This document shows positions 33,090 to 41,858 of a stretch of DNA of 64,000 nt, one piece after another. Each line of letters begins with the position of its first letter. The first letter of the stretch is position 1. Source of the stretch: Sphingomonas hominis (GTDB lineage: Bacteria > Pseudomonadota > Alphaproteobacteria > Sphingomonadales > Sphingomonadaceae); contig NZ_JABULH010000001.1 in the NCBI RefSeq assembly GCF_013328205.1, positions 635,610-699,609 of the forward strand, read 5' to 3'. A program made the position numbers and the translations under genes. The notes under the pieces were generated by a model. The model worked only from the letters and a program-made list of their open reading frames with translations. It did not search any database and was not told the origin of the DNA.

Positions 33090-33878
33090 TCACGCAAATG
33101 TCTCCGCCGCGCGCGCATAGCCCGCGAGCTTGTTCTCGGCATCCGACAAAGTGACCACTTCGCCGACCACGATGATCGCAGGACTGGCGACGCCCTCGCG
33201 CAGCACCATCGCGCCGAGATCGGCGAGCAGTGTGCGCAGCGCGCGGTGGCCGGGTTGCGTGCCTTTCTCCAGCACCGCGACGGGCATGTCGGGCGCGACG
33301 CCGTCCGCCATCAATTTGTCCGCGATCTGATCGGCGGTAGCGACGCCCATGTAGATGACGAGCGTTCGGCCCTGGCCCGCGAGCCCCGACCAGTCCTGCT
33401 CGCTCAATCCCTTGCACTGGCCGGCGACGAAGCTGACAGCGCTGGAATGATCACGGTGAGTGAGCGGCAGCATCGCCTCGGCCGCGCAGCCGAGCGCGGC
33501 CGACACGCCGGGGATCACCTCGACCGGCAGGCCGGCGGCGCGCACCGCCTCGACCTCCTCGCCGCCGCGACCGAAGATGAAGGGATCGCCGCCCTTCAAC
33601 CGCACCACGACCGAGCCGGCGCGGACGTGGGCGACGATCAGCGCGTTGATCGCGTCCTGCGGCAGCGTATGGCGTGCGCGGCGCTTGGCGACCGAGATGC
33701 GCTGTGCAGCGGCAGGTGCGATGTCGAGCACGCGCAGGTCGATCAGCCCGTCATGGACGACGACGTCGGCGGCTTTCAGCGCCTCAACCGCGCGTACGGT
33801 CAGCAGCCCGGGGTCACCCGGACCCGCGCCGACGAGGATAACGCGACCGCGCGCGTCTGGATCGAGCAAACTTGCCAT
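33090..33878 (-). CDS. cobA: Uroporphyrinogen-III C-methyltransferase
   Basis: The 262-residue SUMT methylates uroporphyrinogen III at C-2 and C-7, giving precorrin-2 for siroheme, the cofactor of CysI. VILVGAGPGDPGLLTVRAV is the SAM-binding start, VRLKGGDPFIFGRGGEE the central motif, and PGVSAALGCAAEAMLPLTHR follows. It lacks the oxidase/chelatase half of CysG. First gene of the operon. Confidence 0.94.
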   Translation of the reverse strand: MASLLDPDARGRVILVGAGPGDPGLLTVRAVEALKAADVVVHDGLIDLRVLDIAPAAAQRISVAKRRARHTLPQDAINALIVAHVRAGSVVVRLKGGDPFIFGRGGEEVEAVRAAGLPVEVIPGVSAALGCAAEAMLPLTHRDHSSAVSFVAGQCKGLSEQDWSGLAGQGRTLVIYMGVATADQIADKLMADGVAPDMPVAVLEKGTQPGHRALRTLLADLGAMVLREGVASPAIIVVGEVVTLSDAENKLAGYARAAETFA

Positions 33879-33947
33879 GGGTGGCAGATGGGCCTTCGCC
33901 GGCGCTCAAGCAAACCAGCGAAGCTTGGCGCAGGCGAAGCCGACGTT

Positions 33948-34898
33948 TCAGTGCGCCGCGGCGCGGTGGCCGCGCGCCTTGTGCACCTGATGCACGATCA
34001 ACGCGACCAGACCGCCGGCCACGAGGCCGATCACCCCGGAGAGAGCGGCAGTGACGATCCATGCCACTGCGCCGCCGAGCGCGCCGGTGGCGTGTCCAGC
34101 GACCTCGGACGCGTGATGGACGACATGGGCCGGCCCGGCGAGGCCGAGTTCCTCCGCGCCGTGAAGCAGGATGCCGCCGCCGACCCAGATCATCGCCGCA
34201 GTTCCGATCACTGCCAGCCAGCGCATCATCACCGGCACGCCCTTGACTAGCCCGCGTCCGATCGCCTGGAGCGCTCCCGAGCGTTGCTTGGCGAGGTGCA
34301 GGCCCACATCGTCGGCCTTCACGATCAGCGCGACGACGCCGTACACGCCCGCGGTGATCGCAACCGCGACGAGCGCCAACGTGATCGCTTGTGTCAGGAT
34401 CGGCGAGTCGCTGACCTCGCCGAGCGCGATCGCCATGATCTCCGCCGACAGGATGAAGTCGGTGCGGATTGCGCCGGACACCTTCTGGTTCTCCAGCTCG
34501 ACCGGATCGGTGGCGACGGCTTCTTCTTCGCCGCCGTGGCCACCCGAGATGGCCTCGATCACCTTCTCCGCGCCCTCGAAGCAGAGGTAGAGGCCGCCCA
34601 GCATCAAGAGGGGCGTGATCGCCCAAGGTGCGAAGGCGCTCAGGATCAGCGCGGCGGGCAACAAAAACAGTAATTTGTTGCGCAGCGATCCGAGCGCGAT
34701 CTTGCCGATGATCGGCAGCTCGCGCTTGGGGCTGAGCCCGACGACGTAGCGCGGGGTGACCGCGGTATCGTCGATGACGACGCCGGCTGCCTTGGTCCCC
34801 GCCTTCGCCGCGGCGCCCGCGACATCGTCGAGCGAGGCAGCGGCGAGGCGGGTCAGCCCCGCAATGTCGTCGAGCAGTGCGACCAGCCCGCTTGGCAT
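33948..34898 (-). CDS. DUF808 inner membrane protein (YedI-like)
   Basis: The 316-residue protein begins PSGLVALLDDIAGLTRLAAA, the DUF808 signature. It has about six to eight hydrophobic segments (LLFLLPAALILSAFAPWAIT, ALVAVAITAGVYGVVALIV and others) and a His-rich end. Function unknown. Confidence 0.9.
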   Translation of the reverse strand: MPSGLVALLDDIAGLTRLAAASLDDVAGAAAKAGTKAAGVVIDDTAVTPRYVVGLSPKRELPIIGKIALGSLRNKLLFLLPAALILSAFAPWAITPLLMLGGLYLCFEGAEKVIEAISGGHGGEEEAVATDPVELENQKVSGAIRTDFILSAEIMAIALGEVSDSPILTQAITLALVAVAITAGVYGVVALIVKADDVGLHLAKQRSGALQAIGRGLVKGVPVMMRWLAVIGTAAMIWVGGGILLHGAEELGLAGPAHVVHHASEVAGHATGALGGAVAWIVTAALSGVIGLVAGGLVALIVHQVHKARGHRAAAH

Positions 34899-34923
34899 GT
34901 TTGTATGTCCCCCGGTTACTCGT

Positions 34924-36333
34924 TCAAGCGTCGCTCAGCCCGATGCCGATCGACGCGCGCGCCGCCTCCGCCTCGTTCGAGACGACAGGATAGGCGCAAT
35001 AATCCGCCGCGTAATAAGCGCTCGGGCGGTGGTTGCCCGACCAGCCGATGCCGCCGAACGGCGCCGACGATGACGCGCCGTTGGTCGGCTTGTTCCAGTT
35101 GACGATGCCCGCGCGTGCTCCGGCCCAGAAGCGATCATAGAGGATCGGCGTCTGGCTTACGAGCGAGGCGGACAGGCCGTAGCGGGTGTTGTTGGCTTCG
35201 GCGATCGCGGCGTCGAAATCGTCGACGCGGATCACCTGGAGCAAAGGCCCAAACAGCTCGATGTCAGGGCGATCGGGCAGTTCGGTCACGTCGATGATGC
35301 CGGGCGTCAGCATCGGCCGCTCGGGATCGGGCCGCGCCATGTGGCGGATCGGGCGACCGCCGCGCATCATCAGCGCGAGAAAGCTCTCGGTCAGCCCGTC
35401 GGCGGCCTCGTTGTCGATCACCGGCCCCATGAACGGCTGCGGATCGTCGTGCGGACGCCCGACGATCAGGCGTCCGGCGAGGCGGTTGAGCTCGGCCAGG
35501 AAGGCTTCGGCGAGCGTTTCCTGCACGATCAGCCGGCGTGCGGCGGTGCAGCGCTGCCCTGCGGTGGTGAAGGCCGATTGCGCGACCAGCACCGCGGCGG
35601 TGGCGACGTCGGGTGTGTCCCATACCACGATCGGATTGTTGCCGCCCATTTCGAGCGCGAGGATCTTCTCGGGCTTCTCGGCGAAGGCGCGGTTGAGCGC
35701 CAGGCCGGTGCGCGCCGATCCGGTGAACAGCAGTCCGTCGATCCCGTCGTGCGCGGCGAGCTTTCGCCCCTCGTCGGGGCCGCCGATGACGACGCGCATG
35801 CACTCCTCGGGTACGCCCGCGGCGTGGAGGCACTCGCACAAGAATACACCGGTCGCGGGCGTCTTCTCCGACGGTTTGAATACTACCGCATTGCCCGCGA
35901 TCAGCGCGGGGACGATGTGGCCGTTGGGCAGATGCGCGGGAAAATTATAGGGGCCGAGCACCGCCAGCACGCCGTGCGGCTTGTGCCGGAGCGCCATGCG
36001 GCTGCCCATCGGCGCGTCCATGCGGCGCTGCGCGGTGCGCTCGGCATAAGCGCTGACCGAGATGTCCACCTTGGCGATGACCGAATCGACTTCGGTGCGC
36101 GCTTCCCATAGCGGCTTGCCCGTCTCGCGCGCGATCACGTCGGCGAAGGCGTCGGTGCGCTGGCGCACGACATTGGCGAAGCGGCGCATCGTCTCGATGC
36201 GGAAGGTGACAGGCCGCGCCGCCCAGGTCACCCAGCCGTCGCGCGCGGTCGCGACTTCCAGGTCGACGTCGCTCGTCGCCCCGCGCCACAGTTCGGCACC
36301 CGTCGCGGGCTCATACGAAATCAACTCACCCAT
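34924..36333 (-). CDS. astD: N-succinylglutamate 5-semialdehyde dehydrogenase
   Basis: The 469-residue aldehyde dehydrogenase matches AstD of the arginine succinyltransferase pathway. Motifs: GPYNFPAHLPNGHIVPALIA, KPSEKTP, the general base in LEMGGNNP, and the catalytic Cys in TTAGQRCTAARR. ATG 36333 is preferred; ATG 36345 would add four residues. No other ast gene is next to it, so use in another pathway is possible. Confidence 0.88.
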   Translation of the reverse strand: MGELISYEPATGAELWRGATSDVDLEVATARDGWVTWAARPVTFRIETMRRFANVVRQRTDAFADVIARETGKPLWEARTEVDSVIAKVDISVSAYAERTAQRRMDAPMGSRMALRHKPHGVLAVLGPYNFPAHLPNGHIVPALIAGNAVVFKPSEKTPATGVFLCECLHAAGVPEECMRVVIGGPDEGRKLAAHDGIDGLLFTGSARTGLALNRAFAEKPEKILALEMGGNNPIVVWDTPDVATAAVLVAQSAFTTAGQRCTAARRLIVQETLAEAFLAELNRLAGRLIVGRPHDDPQPFMGPVIDNEAADGLTESFLALMMRGGRPIRHMARPDPERPMLTPGIIDVTELPDRPDIELFGPLLQVIRVDDFDAAIAEANNTRYGLSASLVSQTPILYDRFWAGARAGIVNWNKPTNGASSSAPFGGIGWSGNHRPSAYYAADYCAYPVVSNEAEAARASIGIGLSDA

Positions 36334-36373
36334 GGCAGGGTTCATTACCGCAATAGGCTTGGCGCGAAAGGGG

Positions 36374-37735
36374 TCAGCTGGCGAGTGCCTGTCCCATTTG
36401 CCTGATCGCGCGCACCTTCGCGTGGAAGGGTGACCAGTCATCGTCGCGGTCGATCGCGGACCAGATCGCCTCCACCTCGTCAATCAGCATCGCGCACGGC
36501 TCGCCCGACCAGAAGGCGTGGTCGCGTGATTGTCGCGGCTCATAGCCGGACAAAGCGGCGCGCACCTCGTCCCACTCGGCGCCGTAGCTGGCCGGCAGAT
36601 CGGTCGCGAACACGTCGAAGAAGAAGCGCGCGATTTCTACGCCCGTGCCGCGCAGCGCGCGCTCGACCGCCTGCACCAGCGCGCGGTCGTGTTCGTGGTC
36701 GCGCGGGGAGCGACCGAGCCGCCACAGGATCGCGGCGGTGACTTCACGCTGATAATGCTCCGGAAAGCGATCGAGCACGGCGATTAGCGGCTCGGCGTCG
36801 CTGATCTGGCGGAGCGCGACGGCCAGCTGCATAGCGTTCCAGTGGATCGCCTCGGGCTGGCGGCCGAAGGCGTAGAGGCCCCCATGATCGAAATAGGCCG
36901 CGACGATCGCCGGGTCCCACGTCGGTGCGAAGCGCCACGGGCCATAGTCGAAGCTCTCGCCGGTCACGTTGATGTTGTCGGAGTTGAGCACGCCGTGGAC
37001 GAACCCCGCCGCCATGTAGCGCGCGGCAAGCCTCGCGGTCCGCTGGACGACGAGGTCGAGCAGGCGGACCGGATCGTAGCCGTCCTCACCGTAGAGATGG
37101 CGCAGTACGTAGGCGGTGAGCGCACGCAGGCCATCCTCGTCACGGGTGTAGGCAAGGCGCTGGAACGTGCCGATGCGAATATGGCCGTGGCTCAATCGTA
37201 CCAGCACGGCCGAGCGCGTCGGGGAAGGCTCGTCGCCGCGCTCCAACGCCTCGCCCGTTTCGATCAAAGAAAAGCTGCGTGAGGTGGGTACGCCCAGCGC
37301 TTCGAGCAACTCGCTCGCCAGCACCTCGCGCACCCCGCCCTTGAGCGTCAGCCGCCCGTCGCCGAAGCGACTCCACGGTGTCTGTCCCGAACCCTTGCTG
37401 CCCAGGTCCATCAACCGGCCGTTCCGATCACGCAGTTGCGCGAAGGTGAAGCCGCGTCCGTCGCCGAGTTCGGGATTGTACTGGCGGAACTGATGGCCGT
37501 GATAGCGCAGCGCGAGAGGTTGGGACAGCGTGCCGGGCAGAGGCATGAAGCGGCCGAAGTGAGTGGTCCACTCCTCGTCACTCAGCGTCGCCAAGCCGAC
37601 CTCGTCCGCGGCGCGGTCGTTGCGGAAGCGCAGCACGGTCTGCGGAAAGTCGGCTGCCGTGACGGGATCGTAGAAGCCATTGCCCAGCTCCAGGATCGTC
37701 GTTTCGGGGCGGTACGCTTGCGGGTCGATCGGCAT
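36374..37735 (-). CDS. selO: SelO/YdiU family protein adenylyltransferase
   Basis: The 453-residue pseudokinase family protein AMPylates target proteins in redox stress. HFGRFMPLP and YHGHQFRQYNPELGDGRG open it. LGSKGSGQTPWSRFGDGR is the nucleotide loop, and FVHGVLNSDNINVTGESFDY carries the metal-binding Asn/Asp residues. Length is near the short form of the family. It starts 38 bp from the divergent hydrolase gene. Confidence 0.92.
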   Translation of the reverse strand: MPIDPQAYRPETTILELGNGFYDPVTAADFPQTVLRFRNDRAADEVGLATLSDEEWTTHFGRFMPLPGTLSQPLALRYHGHQFRQYNPELGDGRGFTFAQLRDRNGRLMDLGSKGSGQTPWSRFGDGRLTLKGGVREVLASELLEALGVPTSRSFSLIETGEALERGDEPSPTRSAVLVRLSHGHIRIGTFQRLAYTRDEDGLRALTAYVLRHLYGEDGYDPVRLLDLVVQRTARLAARYMAAGFVHGVLNSDNINVTGESFDYGPWRFAPTWDPAIVAAYFDHGGLYAFGRQPEAIHWNAMQLAVALRQISDAEPLIAVLDRFPEHYQREVTAAILWRLGRSPRDHEHDRALVQAVERALRGTGVEIARFFFDVFATDLPASYGAEWDEVRAALSGYEPRQSRDHAFWSGEPCAMLIDEVEAIWSAIDRDDDWSPFHAKVRAIRQMGQALAS

Positions 37736-37772
37736 GCGTCGATATGGGGGCGCAGGCGACCGGGGTACAAGC

Positions 37773-38651
37773 GTGGCAAGTGTCGGGGTAGGTTTCGAGG
37801 ACTTCTACTGGTGGTCGGCCGACGGGCTGCGCCTCCATGCGCGCGATTATGCCGGCAGCGCGGACCGGCCCGCGATCCTGTGCATGCCCGGGCTGACCCG
37901 CAACGCGCGCGACTTCGAATCGCTTGCCGAACGTCTGGCACCCGACTGGCGCGTGCTCGCAGTCGAGTTCCGTGGCCGCGGCGAGAGTGCGTACGCGAAA
38001 GACCCGATGAGCTACGTCCCGCTCACCTATGCGCAGGACATGGCGGCGCTGGTAGAGGCGGCGGGGGTGAATCGCTTCGTCGCAGTCGGCACCTCGCTAG
38101 GCGGCATCGTTGCGATGCTGCTCGCGGGGATGATGCCGGGTCGGATCGCTGGCGCGGTGCTGAACGATATCGGTCCGGACATCGAAGCCGCGGGGCTGGC
38201 GCGGGTGCGCGGTTATGTCGGGAAATCGAGCAACCACCCGACCTGGATGCACGCCGCGCGCGCGCTGCAGGAGTCGAGCGGGTCGGTTTATCCCGACTGG
38301 GGCGTCGAGGATTGGTTGGCGATGGCGAAACGCGTCTACCGCCTGAGCAGCGCGGGGCGGATCGTGCTCGACTACGACGCGCGCATCGCCGAGCCATTCC
38401 GCTTGCCGGGCAACGAGGCCGGCCCCGACATGTGGCGTGCATATGCCGCTCTGCGCGAGGTGCCGGTGTTGGTGGTGCGCGGCGATCGCTCCGACATGCT
38501 GTCGGCGGCGACGGCAGAGCGGATGACGGCGACGCTGCCGCACGCGACGTTGGTGACGGCGCCGCGCGTTGGGCACGTGCCGACACTCGCAGAACCAGCG
38601 GCGCTGGAGGCGGTTATGCACCTGCTTGATCGGGTGGCGGAACCGGGCTGA
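37773..38651 (+). CDS. Alpha/beta hydrolase
   Basis: The 292-residue protein has an alpha/beta hydrolase fold: ILCMPGLTRNARDFE (oxyanion region), nucleophile Ser in AVGTSLGGIVAML, Asp in VVRGDRSDML and His in RVGHVPTLAEP. It starts probably at GTG 37773, clear of the divergent selO; ATG 37734 is possible. Substrate unknown. It opens a rightward run with the SDR, GH130-like and GT4 genes. Confidence 0.85.
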   Translation: MASVGVGFEDFYWWSADGLRLHARDYAGSADRPAILCMPGLTRNARDFESLAERLAPDWRVLAVEFRGRGESAYAKDPMSYVPLTYAQDMAALVEAAGVNRFVAVGTSLGGIVAMLLAGMMPGRIAGAVLNDIGPDIEAAGLARVRGYVGKSSNHPTWMHAARALQESSGSVYPDWGVEDWLAMAKRVYRLSSAGRIVLDYDARIAEPFRLPGNEAGPDMWRAYAALREVPVLVVRGDRSDMLSAATAERMTATLPHATLVTAPRVGHVPTLAEPAALEAVMHLLDRVAEPG

Positions 38652-38691
38652 TCGCTCGGGCGTCTCGGCGGCTGAACAAACAGGACGCGCC

Positions 38692-39456
38692 ATGTCCGAG
38701 ACCACCATTGCCGATGCCCACACCGCCGTGTTGCCGCTCACGGGTCGGCGCGCCGTCATCAGCGGCGGGTCGACCGGGATCGGTCGCGCGATCGCGGTGC
38801 TGCTTGCCAGCGAGGGCGCGCGCGTGTTCATCGGCGGGCATGAGCAGGAACAACTCGACGATGCGCTGAGCCGGATCCGCGCGGTGGGCGAGGGTGACGG
38901 TGCGGCTCTCGACCTGTCCGAGCCCGACAACGTCGGGCGCTTCCTGGATGCCGCGCGTGAGGCGATGGGCGGATACGACATCGTCGTCGCCAATGCAGCG
39001 GTCGGAGCCAGCGGGCTGACCGAGATGGACGAACCGACGCTGCGTCACGCGATCTCGCTCAACTTCACGCACTATCTGCTGCTCGCACAGCGGGCCGCGG
39101 CAGCGATGGGCGACGAGGGCGACATTGTGCTGATCGGGTCGATGAGTGCTTATGTGCTCGGGCCGCACTCGACCGTCTATGCCGGGATCAAGGCAGGCAT
39201 CCAGGGCTTCTCGGTCGCGCTGCGCCGCGAATTGGGCGTGAAGGGCATCCGCGTCGCGCTGGTGGAGCCCGGCATGACTGGCTCGACGATGCAGGAGCCC
39301 GACATATCGCCCGAGGAACAGCGCGCGCAGATCGGCGAGGAGAAGATGTTGCGCGCCGAGGATATCGCCGCGGGCGTTCATTATCTGCTGACGCAACCGC
39401 GCCGCACCGTAATCCAGCGGCTGACGATCAGCCCGCGCGCGCAGGATGGCGAATGA
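38692..39456 (+). CDS. Short-chain dehydrogenase/reductase
   Basis: The 254-residue SDR has the cofactor motif ISGGSTGIGRA (TGxxxGxG type), NAAVGAS, the Ser in LIGSMSAY and catalytic YAGIK (YxxxK). The C-terminus RRTVIQRLTISPRAQ is typical of an NADP-type SDR of the YdfG-like group. Its stop overlaps the next gene as ATGA, so the two are coupled. Substrate unknown. Confidence 0.9.
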   Translation: MSETTIADAHTAVLPLTGRRAVISGGSTGIGRAIAVLLASEGARVFIGGHEQEQLDDALSRIRAVGEGDGAALDLSEPDNVGRFLDAAREAMGGYDIVVANAAVGASGLTEMDEPTLRHAISLNFTHYLLLAQRAAAAMGDEGDIVLIGSMSAYVLGPHSTVYAGIKAGIQGFSVALRRELGVKGIRVALVEPGMTGSTMQEPDISPEEQRAQIGEEKMLRAEDIAAGVHYLLTQPRRTVIQRLTISPRAQDGE

Positions 39457-40610
39457 CGCAAGCCGCGCCCTCCTTCGCGCACGACGCGCTGATCCTCGAT
39501 CCGCGCGACATCGATCTGTCGCGCTCGCCGCTCGCGGGCAAGATCGATGCCGAGACCTACGTGCTCGGCGCGTTCAACCCGGGGCTGACGCGGCTGCCGA
39601 ATGGCAATCTGCTGATGATGGTGCGCGTCGCCGAAGCCTTGCGCCACCCGATCAAGGACGGCCACGTTCACGCGATCCGCTGGGACGAAGGCGCCTACGT
39701 GCTCGACGCGTGGCCGCTGCAACTCGTCGACACCAAGGATCCGCGTAAGTTCATGATGCGCGGCGGCGGGTGGAAGGTGATGGCGCTTACCTCGCTGTCG
39801 TGGCTGCTGCCGGTCGAGCTGAACGCGGACGGCACCCGCGTGGAGGCGATCCACTATGACCGTGCGATCGCGCCACGCCGTGCCTATCAATGCTACGGTG
39901 TCGAGGACGCGCGGATCAGTCGCGTCGACGGGCGCTATTACATGACCAGTTGCTCGGTCAGCCCGGAGCGGCACTCGACCACGCTCTACACCAGCGACGA
40001 CGCGCTCGACTGGCAGCTAGAGGGGATCGTGCTCGATCACCAGAACAAGGACATGTTGATCTTCGAAGGCAAGGTCGCCGACAAGTTCTGGGCGCAGACG
40101 CGGCCGCTCGGCGATCTCTACTTTGCGTATCCGCCCGCCTCGCCGTGGCGCGCAGGGCCGTCGATCAACCTCGCGACTTCGCCCGATGCGCTTCACTGGA
40201 AACCGTATGACGAACCCGGCATCCGCCCGCACGCGGCCACCGTCGCGACCGCGCGGATGGGCGGCGGCGCGCAACCGGTGCGCGCGAGCATCGAGGGGCA
40301 GGAGGGCTGGCTGACCTTGTGGCACGGCGTCGAGCCGAGCGGCGTAGTCGGCATCTATCGCACCTACTGGACGCTGCTCGACCTCGACGACCCGTCGCGC
40401 ACGATCGCGACCTGCCATACGCCGCTGCTCGAACCGGCACCGGCGCTGACCGAGCCGCTGCGCGACGCGATGTACCTCGACGACGTCGTCTTCACGACCG
40501 GCATCGTCGACGGCGGCGATAACTGGATCGTGGCGAGCGGGGAGGCCGATCTCGCCTGCCGGATCACGCACGTCCCCAAGGATGCGCTGCGCGCTTCGCC
40601 ATCGCAGTAG
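39453..40610 (+). CDS. GH130-like glycoside phosphorylase/glycosidase
   Basis: The 385-residue protein resembles the five-bladed propeller of family 130 (beta-mannoside phosphorylases and relatives): GAFNPGLTRLPNGNLLMMVR at the start, YQCYGVEDARISRVDGRYYM in the middle with the catalytic-type Asp, and LWHGVEPSGVVGIYRTYWTL near the end. It overlaps the SDR gene and is followed by a GT4 gene, suggesting turnover or synthesis of a mannose-containing glycan. Activity is inferred from the fold. Confidence 0.75.
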   Translation: MTQAAPSFAHDALILDPRDIDLSRSPLAGKIDAETYVLGAFNPGLTRLPNGNLLMMVRVAEALRHPIKDGHVHAIRWDEGAYVLDAWPLQLVDTKDPRKFMMRGGGWKVMALTSLSWLLPVELNADGTRVEAIHYDRAIAPRRAYQCYGVEDARISRVDGRYYMTSCSVSPERHSTTLYTSDDALDWQLEGIVLDHQNKDMLIFEGKVADKFWAQTRPLGDLYFAYPPASPWRAGPSINLATSPDALHWKPYDEPGIRPHAATVATARMGGGAQPVRASIEGQEGWLTLWHGVEPSGVVGIYRTYWTLLDLDDPSRTIATCHTPLLEPAPALTEPLRDAMYLDDVVFTTGIVDGGDNWIVASGEADLACRITHVPKDALRASPSQ

Positions 40611-40646
40611 GTGCGCGTTAGCGTGTCGCCGGCTATGCCCACGCGC

Positions 40647-41783
40647 ATGACCCGGCCAGTTTCAATCCTGCACCTTCATTCGACCTTTGACCTGGGTGGG
40701 AAGGAGGCGCGCGCAGTCAGGCTGATGAACGCGTTCGGTGATCGCGCGCGGCACACGATCGTGTCGTCGATGCCCGAGGCTCTCAGCGCACGCGCGCGGA
40801 TCGACCGTTGGATCAGCTTCGAGATCGCGCAGAACGCGCCGTCCTTGACCGGCAAACCCTCGGTCGCGCGCTACGAGGCGATCGCACGCTACATGCGCGG
40901 GTTCGATCTGGTGCTGACGTACAATTGGGGCGCGATCGACGGCGTGATGGCGCGGCGCGTGTTTCCCAAAGGCGCACCGCCGCTGATCCATCACGAGGAC
41001 GGCTTCAACGCCGACGAGGCTGCGGGCCTGAAGCGCGAGCGGAATATATATCGCCGCCTCGCACTCGGCGCGGCGCACGCGCTCGTGGTGCCGTCCGAGA
41101 GCCTTGAGCAGATCGCGCTCGATACCTGGAAGCAGCCCCGCGTACGCGTCCACCGCATCCTGAACGGCATCGCGACCGGGCTCTACGCGAAGGATCCGGA
41201 GCCGAAGGCGATCCCAGGCTTCGTGCGTCGCGCGAACGAGGTGGTGATCGGCACCGTCGCGGGCCTGCGTGCGGTAAAGGACTTGCCGCAACTCGTCCGC
41301 GCGGTCGGCGGCGTGTCGGCGCGGTTCCGCCTGGTGATCGTGGGTGAGGGGCCGGAGAAGGCCGCGATCGAGCAGGCGGCGCTCGCGATGGGGATCGACG
41401 GTCGGCTGGTGATGCCGGGCTTTCTCGACCGGCCGTATCGCTTCATGCGCCACTTCGACCTGCTCGCGTTGTCGTCCAAGTCGGAGCAATTTCCGATCAG
41501 CGTGGTGGAGGCGATGGCGGCGGGGTTGCCGATCGTCGCGCCTCCGGTCGGCGACGTGCGCGCGATGGTGGCGGAGGAAAATGCGCCTTTCATCACCGAG
41601 CATCATGGCGAGGTCCGCCTGCGCGACGCGATCCAGGCGCTCGCGGCCGATCCCGATCTGCGCCGCCGTGTCGGGCAAGCCAATCAGGTAAAGGCGCGCG
41701 CGCTGTTTGACGAAGAAACGATGATCGCGCGCTACGCCCGTCTCTACGCCGAGGCGATGGGCCGTCCGGGGGTGCTCGGCTGA
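40647..41783 (+). CDS. Family 4 glycosyltransferase
   Basis: The 378-residue GT-B enzyme starts ILHLHSTFDLGGKEARAVRL. The C-terminal donor-binding domain has GTVAGLRAVKDLPQLVRAV, LVIVGEGPEKAAIE and the EX7E-type SEQFPISVVEAMAAGLPIV. ATG 40647 or 40635 may be used. Probably a cytoplasmic sugar transferase for an exopolysaccharide or glycolipid, with the GH130-like protein as partner. Acceptor unknown. Confidence 0.9.
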   Translation: MTRPVSILHLHSTFDLGGKEARAVRLMNAFGDRARHTIVSSMPEALSARARIDRWISFEIAQNAPSLTGKPSVARYEAIARYMRGFDLVLTYNWGAIDGVMARRVFPKGAPPLIHHEDGFNADEAAGLKRERNIYRRLALGAAHALVVPSESLEQIALDTWKQPRVRVHRILNGIATGLYAKDPEPKAIPGFVRRANEVVIGTVAGLRAVKDLPQLVRAVGGVSARFRLVIVGEGPEKAAIEQAALAMGIDGRLVMPGFLDRPYRFMRHFDLLALSSKSEQFPISVVEAMAAGLPIVAPPVGDVRAMVAEENAPFITEHHGEVRLRDAIQALAADPDLRRRVGQANQVKARALFDEETMIARYARLYAEAMGRPGVLG

Positions 41784-41858
41784 CGCGCAACGCTATCGCC
41801 TTGTCCTATCTTTGGTTTATAGCGGTCCGAATTACTAACCTCGGGAAGTGACAGCAGC

